This document shows, piece by piece, positions 8,758-16,349 of a stretch of 22,409 bases of DNA. Below the pieces are notes generated by a model. The model did not search any database. It saw only the letters and a program-made list of their open reading frames with translations, and had not been told where the DNA came from. The position numbers and the translations under genes were made by a program. Every line of letters starts with the position of its first letter. Position 1 is the stretch's first letter. Source of the stretch: JBCCRH01 sp039208045. Its GTDB lineage: Bacteria > Bacteroidota > Bacteroidia > Chitinophagales > Saprospiraceae. The stretch spans positions 1-22,409 of the forward strand of contig JBCCRH010000039.1 of NCBI GenBank assembly GCA_039208045.1, written 5' to 3'.

Positions 8758-10437
8758 ATGGTTCAAATATTTCTAAAGCCATCAAGTATTAAACCATCTG
8801 ATTGGGAAATAGCGTATCAGAAGATTAAGTCTATTGTTACTGCATTTCCAACAAAAATTATCCGATTGGAATCTTACTATGGCTATGAAAGGAAATTGGA
8901 CAAAAAGCATTTTGATGTAATTGTTGAAAAAGATACGCCATTAGAACATATTTCCTTTTGGGGAGATTGGATGAGTTATACCGGAAAAGGAACACTTAAA
9001 TTTTACAAAAATTGGGATAAACAGCTAGAGCTTGCATCAACAGGAACAGAAATAGACCAACATAAATCAGTCTTTTGGTTTAATCCTATTCCCTATAAAA
9101 ATAACGGAGATGTACCCTCTGCAAATGGTATTTCGCCACACCCTGTTCGTTACCTTGATACGGAAGGTGTCCATTATCAATCTGCTATTATTGCTATCGG
9201 GATTTTACTTGAAAATATTTTCCCCAATGCCGCTTTCCTAACCGTTTTATGGGGAGAAGACTTTACAGAAACTGAAGCAGTCATAGAATGGTTAGAGCAT
9301 CATTTCAAAAAATCGTTTAAGAAACCAATTTATTTTGACAGAAAACAGCTGCTCTATTTGTTAAGAAACGAATATGACACTGAGGAAGAATTGATAGGTA
9401 GGTTTGCACATTTGTATAGGAAAAGGCATAAATCTAATATGCAATTTGCCATTGAAAATATTGGCTATCAAGCGACCTTGTCTTTCTACTCAAAAGTATT
9501 AGCCGATACGGGCTTCGGTACTTATGGGTTTTCAGATGTACTAGATCCTTGGATTAGTGTAACCCAAGATTTGGAAGCTACTTTGGAATTGATAAGCGAA
9601 AGTAAAAAATGGTTATTGAGAAATGATAGTGATGAATATGGAATCAAAAAAGCGGCAAAGTATGATTTGACTTACGTCCTAGAAGAACTGCTCAGTAATT
9701 ATATTCTTTGGACACCTGTTCAAAGGGAAGAACTTCAGCATTTTTATACCAACAAAGATGCATTGGAGGGAAAGGAGGAAGGAATATTTGAAGCCATAAA
9801 TACAATAATGGGTTACCGAGTTGATATTGCCCCTATCTATGTAGATGAGCAAGAACTTTTTGAAGCTTTTATGTTCCACGACCCCAAAAATGGACCTCAG
9901 TATCGACAAATCATTGATGAATGGAAAATAGAAAATTCAAAAAAATATGAAAAGCTCAAAGAAAAAATAGAGAGGCAAAGACGACAATTAGAGGAAAAAC
10001 TAAGGGAAGATGATCAAGACAGCAAGGCAGCTGAAGACAATTCTTTAAGTGAATTCGTACTTAGCTTTGCTCCCCATGAGCGTTATTTTGTCAAAAGAGC
10101 ATTAGATGCCAATCCTTTATTTACAGAGGTCGAACAAGCAGTTAAAACTTTTAAAAATCGTGTTGTAACAGTAATAAAAGAGCATTCTAATCAAAATTAC
10201 ATAGATGAGGTTAAGGCCTTACCCAAAGCAACAAATATCGAATATATAAAATCTAGGATAAGAAAAATAGGTTATAGTGTTCATCCGGACTTTGAAATGT
10301 GGTTAGAAGCAATTGAAGATGAAGAAATTATATTTTACCTGCATTTTGCCATGGCATTAAAACTATACAATAGGAATGACCATTTTTCTCGATTTAGCTT
10401 TTTGTGGAATCGGGATTACTGGGAAAATTGGGAATGA
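8758..10437 (+). CDS. Unknown AT-rich protein, probable inserted cargo gene
   Basis: I do not recognise this protein of 559 residues. It could also start at GTG 8752, which overlaps the kinase stop as GTGA and adds two residues; ATG 8758 is preferred as an ordinary start two bases after that stop. It has no signal peptide or membrane segment. It is rich in aromatic and charged residues, with a charged probable coiled coil around residues 385-425 (KKYEKLKEKIERQRRQLEEK) and a C-terminus rich in Trp, Phe and Tyr (FSFLWNRDYWENWE). Base composition is clearly more AT-rich, and codon choice more A/T-ending, than in the flanking kinase. It is sandwiched between the kinase gene and a second degraded copy of the kinase 3' end, which suggests acquisition by insertion or recombination. 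It is probably expressed by read-through from the kinase promoter. Defence or immunity cargo is possible but unproven. Confidence 0.75.
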   Translation: MVQIFLKPSSIKPSDWEIAYQKIKSIVTAFPTKIIRLESYYGYERKLDKKHFDVIVEKDTPLEHISFWGDWMSYTGKGTLKFYKNWDKQLELASTGTEIDQHKSVFWFNPIPYKNNGDVPSANGISPHPVRYLDTEGVHYQSAIIAIGILLENIFPNAAFLTVLWGEDFTETEAVIEWLEHHFKKSFKKPIYFDRKQLLYLLRNEYDTEEELIGRFAHLYRKRHKSNMQFAIENIGYQATLSFYSKVLADTGFGTYGFSDVLDPWISVTQDLEATLELISESKKWLLRNDSDEYGIKKAAKYDLTYVLEELLSNYILWTPVQREELQHFYTNKDALEGKEEGIFEAINTIMGYRVDIAPIYVDEQELFEAFMFHDPKNGPQYRQIIDEWKIENSKKYEKLKEKIERQRRQLEEKLREDDQDSKAAEDNSLSEFVLSFAPHERYFVKRALDANPLFTEVEQAVKTFKNRVVTVIKEHSNQNYIDEVKALPKATNIEYIKSRIRKIGYSVHPDFEMWLEAIEDEEIIFYLHFAMALKLYNRNDHFSRFSFLWNRDYWENWE

Positions 10438-10479
10438 TAGACTTGTTTGAGTATTTCACTACCCACCCCTACAACAATG

Positions 10480-10548
10480 CTCTTTTGGTCAGGCCTCCCG
10501 GCTATCTGGAGCGCAGCGGCCTTGATTTGGGAAGATTATAAGGATTAA
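10480..10548 (+). pseudogene. Remnant copy of the ROK kinase 3' end
   Basis: Read in the frame ending at TAA 10546-10548, this stretch gives WSGLPA, a three-residue replacement, then AAALIWEDYKD. The intact kinase ends QSGLPA, KTTAICG, AAALIWEDYKG. Twenty bases are identical (10522-10541 and 8729-8748); the rest is diverged with an in-frame deletion. No kinase similarity is visible upstream of 10480, where the unknown gene ends. It is best read as the displaced or imported end of a kinase gene that marks the far border of an insertion. Confidence 0.7.
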
Positions 10549-10578
10549 GATTTTATCCTTTACCAGCAAAAACTGTTT

Positions 10579-10905
10579 TTATGTCGGAAGAATATCTACC
10601 AATTTTTGAGGGTCTTGACTGCTATGAAAAATCTCAATCACTACAACGTCGCTATCATCTTCTAGTACTGTAAAAATAATCTTATAGGACCACTTAGATA
10701 TGTAGCGAAATATCTCTCCGCTCTTTGCACGATGTGCGACAGGATGTCGATTGGGCAAGCTCTTTAGATTCAAGGCTGACTCTAATAATCCTTTTTCCAC
10801 TTTTGTGGCAGCTAACCTTGAAGATGATTGGGTAATGTATTCTACTATTCGATCTAGGCTTTTTCTAGCTCTACCCGATATTATTACTCTGTATTTAGCT
10901 ACCAC
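10579..10905 (-). CDS. RelE/ParE superfamily toxin
   Basis: A 108-residue protein of typical ParE/RelE length. The N-terminus YRVIISGRARKSLDRIVEYI is the usual first strand and amphipathic helix. The middle has LKSLPNRHPV, and the second half has the FRYISKWSYKIIFTVLEDDSDVVVIEIFHSSQDP pattern seen in ParE-type toxins (strands, then an H-x-x-x-x-P end). ParE members poison DNA gyrase and RelE members cut mRNA on the ribosome; the lack of an obvious RelE catalytic set and the overall look favour ParE, but this is not certain. The gene overlaps the upstream antitoxin by seven bases, so the two are translationally coupled. It sits next to the kinase-tail remnant, within the accessory patch. Confidence 0.85.
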   Translation of the reverse strand: MVAKYRVIISGRARKSLDRIVEYITQSSSRLAATKVEKGLLESALNLKSLPNRHPVAHRAKSGEIFRYISKWSYKIIFTVLEDDSDVVVIEIFHSSQDPQKLVDILPT

Positions 10906-11165
10906 TCAGCAGATCTTTCTTTTATTAACTCATCAATGGTGATGTAATCACCTTGTTTAACTTCATCCAAAATTTGTTTGAACTCCTGCTCTGCTTCATG
11001 CGCATAGACAGGTTCTCCTGTGACGACTCTGTAACCAATGATAGATGATTGGTTTTCATTCTCTTCTTTTACTTGTTGCAGCTTCTCAATGACTGCAATA
11101 TCTTCGAGTTGGGCAAGCCACTCTATTAGCTGAAGTTTCCGTGCTTGTGCTTCTACTACGCTCAT
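10899..11165 (-). CDS. Antitoxin of the ParE-type module
   Basis: An 88-residue protein encoded immediately upstream of, and overlapping, the toxin gene, the standard antitoxin-first order. It is highly charged and helical: an N-terminal helix (EAQARKLQLIEWLAQLEDI), a linker, then a C-terminal acidic and basic helix (AEQEFKQILDEVKQGDYITIDEL), as expected for a toxin-wrapping tail. No ribbon-helix-helix or helix-turn-helix is evident, so autoregulation is uncertain. Antitoxins of this build are common next to ParE-like toxins in Bacteroidota. The call rests mainly on gene order, size and the partner. Confidence 0.75.
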   Translation of the reverse strand: MSVVEAQARKLQLIEWLAQLEDIAVIEKLQQVKEENENQSSIIGYRVVTGEPVYAHEAEQEFKQILDEVKQGDYITIDELIKERSAEW

Positions 11166-11243
11166 ATATCTTAGCTTAAAAGTTGTGCTCTAAAAATACG
11201 ATTTTTATTAGACAATGTTATGTTTAGAAAGTACCGCAGTGGG

Positions 11244-12305
11244 CTAATCCCCTCTCCACCACTGCTCCTGCAACACATCCTCCACTGAAAACACTTGCCC
11301 CAAAGGTGGCAGCGCGTAGTCCAACTGTTTCTCCTGAGCGCTTTGTACGAACACTTCGGGTGGTTCGTGCCAGGTATGCTGATAGGATAGCGCAAAACCG
11401 GCCCAATGCACAGGCATAGCTTTTTTGGCGCCTGCATCCAGGGCGGCTTGTACGGCTTCGGCTGGGAATAGGTGGATGGGATGCCAATCGTCATTATATT
11501 GGCCGCATTCCATGAAGCCGAAATCGAAAGGGCCTAGCCGTTGGCCAATTTCTTGGAAATGTTGGCCGTAGCCGCCATCGCCGCTAAACCATATTTTTTC
11601 GTTGGGGGTTTCAAAGACCCAGCCACCCCAGAGCGTTTTTAATCGATCCGTGAGGCCCCTGCCAGAAAAATGCCGGGTGGGGGTAAAGGTAATATGGATG
11701 TTTTCCAAAGACTTGGCTTGCCACCAGTCGAATTCGGTTATCAGTGCTGCTTCTATGCCCCAGCTGACGAGGTGCCTTTTTACCCCCATTGCTACAAAAT
11801 AGTGGCGCGTTTTGGCTTTTAGTTGTTGAATACTAGCATAGTCCAGATGATCGTAATGGTCATGGGTGAGCAGTAGTACATCTATCTCCGGAAAATCATT
11901 GATGACTGATAGGACATTTTCTGAAAACCGCTTAGTAGGTATGGGAGCAATGGGAGTGGTATCTGGCCCTAGCATGGGGTCAACCAGCAGCGTTTTGCCC
12001 TGCATGCGTAGGAGCAGCGCCGAATGCCCATACCAGATAAATTTGCTTTTTTCAGTATCTGCTAAAAAAGCGGTAGCATCAAAGGGGGCTACGGGTAGTG
12101 GTTGCTGGGGCTCGCGTCCGTTGCGGTAAGATAGCTGTTTGTAGATAATCCTCGGCAAATCCAAAAGATTGCCAGCCAAACTGGTAGGTTCTAGATTTTG
12201 GAAAGAGCCGTCGCGCCAGTTTGGAGATTGGGCGTATTGAGTTGCTAGCTCTTTCGTTACCTTACCACCGAATTGTTGGAGAAAATTGTTGATTGTACTA
12301 AGCAT
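11244..12305 (-). CDS. MBL-fold metallo-hydrolase, NAPE-PLD-like
   Basis: A 353-residue metallo-beta-lactamase-fold hydrolase. Metal ligands are visible in the HxHxDH motif THDHYDH (His148, His150, Asp152, His153), RHFSGRG (His212), FSGDGGYG (Asp243) and MPVHWAGF (His300). The entry strand WYGHSALLL and LLVDPMLG are typical of the UlaG/NAPE-PLD branch, and HFSGRG is characteristic of proteins resembling N-acylphosphatidylethanolamine phospholipase D. The N-terminus lacks a signal peptide, so it is probably cytoplasmic. The substrate is most plausibly a phosphodiester or phospholipid derivative. It lies downstream of pckA on the same strand, but a strong terminator separates them, and a good promoter motif is embedded in that terminator, so it is probably transcribed on its own. 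Confidence 0.85.
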   Translation of the reverse strand: MLSTINNFLQQFGGKVTKELATQYAQSPNWRDGSFQNLEPTSLAGNLLDLPRIIYKQLSYRNGREPQQPLPVAPFDATAFLADTEKSKFIWYGHSALLLRMQGKTLLVDPMLGPDTTPIAPIPTKRFSENVLSVINDFPEIDVLLLTHDHYDHLDYASIQQLKAKTRHYFVAMGVKRHLVSWGIEAALITEFDWWQAKSLENIHITFTPTRHFSGRGLTDRLKTLWGGWVFETPNEKIWFSGDGGYGQHFQEIGQRLGPFDFGFMECGQYNDDWHPIHLFPAEAVQAALDAGAKKAMPVHWAGFALSYQHTWHEPPEVFVQSAQEKQLDYALPPLGQVFSVEDVLQEQWWRGD

Positions 12306-12320
12306 AAGTTATTCTACATT

Positions 12321-12361
12321 AAAAAAAAATCCCACTATGTAAAAGTATACACAGCGGGATT
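12321..12361 (-). terminator. Intrinsic terminator of pckA
   Basis: In the minus-strand RNA a 14-bp stem (12328-12341 with 12348-12361) closes a six-base loop and is followed by a run of nine U (12321-12329). Two positions pair as G-U only in the minus-strand transcript; on the plus strand they would be A/C mismatches. This orients the terminator to pckA, whose stop is at 12390. Confidence 0.85.
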
Positions 12362-12371
12362 CAATAGCAAA
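12340..12371 (-). promoter_or_regulatory. Promoter of the NAPE-PLD-like gene inside the pckA terminator
   Basis: On the minus strand TTTG (12371-12368) is followed after 20 bases by TACTTTTA (12347-12340), seven of eight matches to TAnnTTTG with variable nn. The -7 element is the loop and inner stem of the pckA terminator. Initiation near 12335 would give a leader of about 30 bases before the ATG at 12305. Confidence 0.5.
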
Positions 12372-12389
12372 TCAACAATTAATTTGGTT

Positions 12390-14000
12390 TTACTCTATTG
12401 CTAACTGCTTGGGTGCAGCAGCTAACATATCGGGCGTAGCTTTCGCTTTAAATTGATCAAAATTCTGGATGAATAGCCCCGCTAGGTGATTGGCACGCTC
12501 GTCGTAGGCATCGCCATCGGCCCAGGTTTGGCGGGGGTCAAGCACTTGGTCGGGTACGTTGGGGCAGGTGGTGGGGATTTCCAAGCCAAATACTTCATGG
12601 GTTTGGTAGTCTACCTCGTCCAATTGGCCTTCTAGTACCGCAGTGATCATAGCGCGCGTGTACCTGAGCTTCATACGCTTGCCTTCGCCATAGGCACCAC
12701 CCGTCCAGCCAGTATTGACTAGCCATACGTTGACGCCGTGCTCTTGCATCTTTTGGCCTAGCATCTCCGCGTATTGGGTAGGGTGTAGGGGTAAAAATGG
12801 CGCACCAAAGCATGCTGAGAAGGTGGCTTGTGGTTCATTGATGCCTGCTTCGGTACCTGCTACTTTGGCCGTGTAGCCAGAGATGAAATAGTACATAGCT
12901 TGTGCAGGAGTGAGTTTGCTCAAGGGGGGTAGTACGCCGAAGGCATCACAAGTCAAAAAGAAAATATTAGTAGGGTGCCCTCCTTTAGATTCAGGTAGAG
13001 CATTATCAATATGATCGATAGGATAGGAAACTCTAGTATTCTGGGTAATCTTGGCGCTCTTGTAATCAGGGGTATTCGTACCCTCAAAGAATTCAATATT
13101 TTCGAGAATGGCGCGGTGCTTGATCGCTTGATAGATTTGTGGCTCTTTTGCCTCACTCAGATCGATGGTTTTGGCATAGCAGCCGCCTTCGAAGTTGAAC
13201 ACCCCAGTATCGGACCAGCCGTGCTCGTCATCGCCTATTAATGGGCGGTTGGGGTCAGCAGAAAGGGTCGTTTTTCCAGTTCCAGACAAGCCGAAAAAGA
13301 TCGCAGTATCGCCATCTTTGCCTACATTGGCAGAGCAGTGCATAGGCAAAACGTCGCGCGTCACAGGAAGCACATAGTTGAGCACAGAGAAAATACCCTT
13401 CTTGATCTCTCCAGTATAGCCCGTACCGCCGATAAGGATTTCCTTCTCAGAGAAATTGATGATAGCAAAGTTGTGTTGGCGCGTGCCGTCGGTTGCTGGA
13501 TCAGCCAAAAGACCAGGCGCACACAAAATATTCCATTCTGGCTCAAAACCGAGCACCTCCTCCTCTGTTGGGCGCAAAAACATATTGTAGGCAAACTGAT
13601 TGCTCCACGGATATTCTGATACCAAACGAATATTCAAGCGATAGTCTTCATCTGCACAAGCATAGGCATCCCTCACAAACACCTCCCGCCTATCCAGATA
13701 ATTGACTACTTTTTCACGTAATTGGGCATAATGCGCCGATCGGAAGGGCTGATTAATAGCCCCCCAGTCTACCGTTTGGCTGGTGATGTCATCTTTTACA
13801 ATAAAACGATCTTGGGGTGATCGACCTGTAAATTCTCCCGTGTAGACGACTAAAGCGCCAGCATCAGAGAGTTGCCCTTGCCCACGAGCGATTGCAGATT
13901 CGATGAGTTGTTCTGGACTGAGATTCCAGAAAGCTTTTACGTTCTTAAAACCAAGTGTCTGGAGATTAGCAGTTGGATTTTTAATGCCAAATTTTTCCAT
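12390..14000 (-). CDS. pckA: Phosphoenolpyruvate carboxykinase (ATP)
   Basis: Converts oxaloacetate and ATP to phosphoenolpyruvate, CO2 and ADP, the first committed step of gluconeogenesis (often run in reverse by CO2-fixing Bacteroidota). The 536-residue length matches the family. Visible features: YTGEFTGRSPQDRF (residues 53-66, substrate-binding Arg), the kinase-1a P-loop GLSGTGKT (237-244), the metal-binding DDEHGW (257-262), GGTGYTGE (191-198) and NVWLVNTGWTGG near the C-terminus. The start chosen is the ATG at 14000 (MEKFGIKNP); an upstream in-frame ATG at 14093 would add 31 unrelated residues that run back towards the promoter region and is rejected. A strong terminator follows. The divergent neighbour is a RamB/ScfR-type regulator, a plausible controller. 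Confidence 0.97.
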   Translation of the reverse strand: MEKFGIKNPTANLQTLGFKNVKAFWNLSPEQLIESAIARGQGQLSDAGALVVYTGEFTGRSPQDRFIVKDDITSQTVDWGAINQPFRSAHYAQLREKVVNYLDRREVFVRDAYACADEDYRLNIRLVSEYPWSNQFAYNMFLRPTEEEVLGFEPEWNILCAPGLLADPATDGTRQHNFAIINFSEKEILIGGTGYTGEIKKGIFSVLNYVLPVTRDVLPMHCSANVGKDGDTAIFFGLSGTGKTTLSADPNRPLIGDDEHGWSDTGVFNFEGGCYAKTIDLSEAKEPQIYQAIKHRAILENIEFFEGTNTPDYKSAKITQNTRVSYPIDHIDNALPESKGGHPTNIFFLTCDAFGVLPPLSKLTPAQAMYYFISGYTAKVAGTEAGINEPQATFSACFGAPFLPLHPTQYAEMLGQKMQEHGVNVWLVNTGWTGGAYGEGKRMKLRYTRAMITAVLEGQLDEVDYQTHEVFGLEIPTTCPNVPDQVLDPRQTWADGDAYDERANHLAGLFIQNFDQFKAKATPDMLAAAPKQLAIE

Positions 14001-14112
14001 GTCAGCTAATTTGTGAGGTGTTCCTCGATTTGTAATTGGATTGTAGATTTGATTAGGACACAAAACAGGCGTTCCTGCTCTTGATGGCTGCAAGTTACAT
14101 CATTTTTTCTTT

Positions 14113-14133
14113 TTTAGAGAAATTTTCTCTAAA
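14113..14133. promoter_or_regulatory. 21-bp perfect palindrome, candidate operator between pckA and regulator
   Basis: TTTAGAGAAA, a central T, then TTTCTCTAAA is an exact palindrome 113 bases before the pckA start and 59 before the divergent regulator's start. Its place and symmetry fit a binding site for the helix-turn-helix regulator encoded beside it. A TACCTTTA at 14153-14160 could be the regulator's -7 element, but no TTTG lies at the right distance. Confidence 0.5.
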
Positions 14134-14192
14134 TGAATATTTTTCTTTTTTGTACCTTTATGCCGAACAATGCACTTTAATACCTGAAACAG

Positions 14193-15689
14193 ATGAACGA
14201 AGCTGCGATTATAAAGCTGATTTTTGGTCTAAAAATTCACCAGCTGCGAAGAGATAACAGTCTATCGTATCAACAATTATCGGATAAGACGGGCCTCGCT
14301 ATCTCTTATTTGCATAATATTGAGAAAGGGAAAAAGTATCCGAAAGCCGATAAAATTATCGCTTTGGCGAAAGCCTTAGGTACTAATTACAATTACCTAG
14401 TCTCACTTGAAGCCGACAAGCGCCTACAGCCCATTATTGATCTGGTGCAGTCTGATTTTCTGAAACTCTTCCCCTTAGATCTATTTGGCATCAGCCTAAC
14501 CAAACTGATGGAACTACTGGTGCAAGCCCCAGATAAAGTAAATGCATTCATCAGTACAGTACTCAAAATCACACGCAACTATCACCTGCAGGGCGAGGAC
14601 TTCTACCGAGCGGCTCTACGTTCCTTCCAAGACATCCAAAACAACTACTTCAAAGACATTGAGCAAGCTGTGCAAACTTTTAGTGCGACTAAGAAGATTG
14701 CTGCACGTATTGGCTTTAAGCCTAATGAGCTAGAGCGCCTACTCATGGAAGAGTTTGGTATTGTAGTGAATCGAGAACTGCTCCATACAAAGCCAGAGCT
14801 GAAGGAGGTTCGTTCGTTCTTTGTCCCCAAGCAACGAGTACTGTATATAAATGATAATCTGGAAGTTGCTTCTGAGAACTTTCTGTTGGCCAAAGAAATT
14901 GGATTCCAAGTACTGAAGCCCGAGGTACGCCCTCTTGAAACACGGATGATAGAAGTAGAATCATTCGAGAAATTACTCGCTAATTTCAAGGCTTCTTACT
15001 TTGCGGTAGCTCTACTGCTGCAAGAAGATGCTATGATTCAAGAAGTCGAAACAATGGCCCAATGGCAGTATTGGCAAGCGGATCAATTTCATGATCTACT
15101 AAATAAGTACCACGTATCTCAAGAAATGCTACTTCAGCGTTTTGCTAATATTCTACCCCGCCATTTCAATATCGATAACCTCTTTTTCCTTCGCTTTTAC
15201 ACCGGCCCCGATCTCCAGAAATTTAAAATGACCAAGGAGATGCACCTCTCCCAGCTGCATTCCCCCCATGCCAACCAACTCGATGAACACTACTGCCGCC
15301 GCTGGATTTCCATCAACCTCATCCGCCAGCTCAAAGCACAGCAAAGCATCGAGAATTATACTGGCGGACTGGTCGGTGCCCAAATCTCTAACTATTGGGA
15401 TACCCAAAAATCCTACCTCTGCATCTGCATGGCGAAGCCCGAACACAACAAGCCTGATTTTAGCGTCAGCTTCACCATCGGGCTACTAATCGATGATAAG
15501 CTACGACGTCTATTCAAGTTTATTGATGATCCAAAGCTGAAAGTTAAGCAGGTACATACCACTTGCGAGCGCTGCCCCATTTCAGACTGCGGCGCCAGGG
15601 CAGTACCACCTATTGAGTTGCAGCGTCAGCGGTCGAGAAAAGAAATAAAGCAAAGCTTGGAACAACTGCATGCTTCAGTTAGGGTGTAG
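14193..15689 (+). CDS. XRE-family regulator of the RamB/ScfR type
   Basis: A 498-residue transcription regulator. Residues about 13-70 are an XRE/Cro-type helix-turn-helix (LSYQQLSDKTGLAISYLHNIEKG, followed by PKADKIIALAKALG). Residues about 170-260 correspond to the IrrE/ImmA (DUF955) domain, but the zinc-protease motif HExxH is replaced by AKEIGFQ in NFLLAKEIGFQVL, so it cannot be an active protease of the usual kind. The C-terminus carries the cysteine signature CERCPISDCGAR (Cys458, 461, 466) seen in RamB, MccR and ScfR-like regulators of acetate, propionate and short-chain acyl metabolism. These are thought to sense acyl-CoA-type ligands. It is divergent from pckA across a spacer with a perfect palindrome, so control of pckA and of itself is likely by inference. 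Confidence 0.85.
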   Translation: MNEAAIIKLIFGLKIHQLRRDNSLSYQQLSDKTGLAISYLHNIEKGKKYPKADKIIALAKALGTNYNYLVSLEADKRLQPIIDLVQSDFLKLFPLDLFGISLTKLMELLVQAPDKVNAFISTVLKITRNYHLQGEDFYRAALRSFQDIQNNYFKDIEQAVQTFSATKKIAARIGFKPNELERLLMEEFGIVVNRELLHTKPELKEVRSFFVPKQRVLYINDNLEVASENFLLAKEIGFQVLKPEVRPLETRMIEVESFEKLLANFKASYFAVALLLQEDAMIQEVETMAQWQYWQADQFHDLLNKYHVSQEMLLQRFANILPRHFNIDNLFFLRFYTGPDLQKFKMTKEMHLSQLHSPHANQLDEHYCRRWISINLIRQLKAQQSIENYTGGLVGAQISNYWDTQKSYLCICMAKPEHNKPDFSVSFTIGLLIDDKLRRLFKFIDDPKLKVKQVHTTCERCPISDCGARAVPPIELQRQRSRKEIKQSLEQLHASVRV

Positions 15690-15729
15690 TCGTAATCTAT
15701 TGAAGTTGGATTAAAAAGGTTAATACTAT

Positions 15730-15747
15730 AGACAGACTTGTCTGTCT
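15730..15747. promoter_or_regulatory. TetR operator copy 1
   Basis: AGACAGACTTGTCTGTCT: two 8-base inverted arms around TT, with the same 18 bases recurring at 16350-16367. It lies 25 bases before the repressor start and covers the TTG used as the -33 element, so binding would block transcription. Size and symmetry suit a TetR dimer. Confidence 0.8.
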
Positions 15748-15768
15748 TATGTATTCTAATTATATTTG
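15737..15768 (+). promoter_or_regulatory. Promoter of the tetR-type gene
   Basis: CTTG (15737-15740), 20 bases, then TATATTTG (15761-15768), a full match to TAnnTTTG. Initiation is expected within a few bases of the ATG at 15773, suggesting a leaderless or nearly leaderless mRNA. The -33 element lies in the operator. Confidence 0.6.
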
Positions 15769-15772
15769 CAGC

Positions 15773-16333
15773 ATGCGATCAGATATCAAACAACATATTA
15801 CGGAAACAGCTTCTCTATTATTTTACAAAAATGGTTACAACTCCACAGGAATTAATGAAATTATCGCATCAGCAGGCATCGCTAAAGCGACATTATACAA
15901 TCACTTCAAATCGAAAGAAGATATTTGCATTGCTTATCTCCAATTTAAGAATACGACTTTCTTGGAAGATATAGCTAGCTTCTGTGAGGCAAAACCTAAG
16001 GGGATTAGCCAACTAATCGGTCTATTCGACTTTTTGCAAGCCTTCTTCCAAGATCGTGATTTTAATGGATGCTGGTGTATCAAAACGGTAGCGGAAATTC
16101 CAAAAGATAATGAGCGGATCAGAAACGAAATACAAATGCAAAAAAATGCATTCCTACGTATAATCGAAAGGCTAGTCCATACTAATATTAGTGGTTTTTC
16201 GAAGGAAAAAGTCTCTAGCATATCGAGGCAAATTTATTTGTTATACGAAGGTGCAGTGGCCGAAAGTCATCTACATCAATCCGATTGGCCGATCAAAGAA
16301 GCAAAGCAAATTTGTCATCTTATTTTGAAATAA
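15773..16333 (+). CDS. TetR/AcrR family repressor
   Basis: 186 residues from the ATG at 15773 (MRSDIKQHITETA). An in-frame ATG at 15749 lies upstream of the -7 element and is rejected. The N-terminal DNA-binding domain is typical: helix 1 HITETASLLFYKNGYNST, then the helix-turn-helix GINEIIASAGIAKATLYNHFKSKEDI. The C-terminal domain (about 60-186) is helical, includes the FNGCWCIKTVAEI segment of the YcdC/NemR-like group, and would bind a small ligand and dimerise. An 18-base palindrome lies in front of both this gene and the short-chain dehydrogenase that follows 47 bases later, so it most likely represses both and releases them on binding a ligand related to the dehydrogenase substrate, perhaps an electrophile or aldehyde. 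Confidence 0.9.
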   Translation: MRSDIKQHITETASLLFYKNGYNSTGINEIIASAGIAKATLYNHFKSKEDICIAYLQFKNTTFLEDIASFCEAKPKGISQLIGLFDFLQAFFQDRDFNGCWCIKTVAEIPKDNERIRNEIQMQKNAFLRIIERLVHTNISGFSKEKVSSISRQIYLLYEGAVAESHLHQSDWPIKEAKQICHLILK

Positions 16334-16349
16334 AAATTTTCAATCACTA

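Noticed and set aside
11166..11243. Promoter for the toxin-antitoxin pair (TATTTTTA on the minus strand)
   Set aside because: No TTTG is found at the proper distance and the short AT-rich inverted repeat there is too weak to call.
14001..14093. N-terminal extension of PEP carboxykinase from an upstream in-frame ATG
   Set aside because: The extra 31 residues do not resemble the family and occupy the regulatory spacer; MEKFGIKNP at 14000 gives the normal length.
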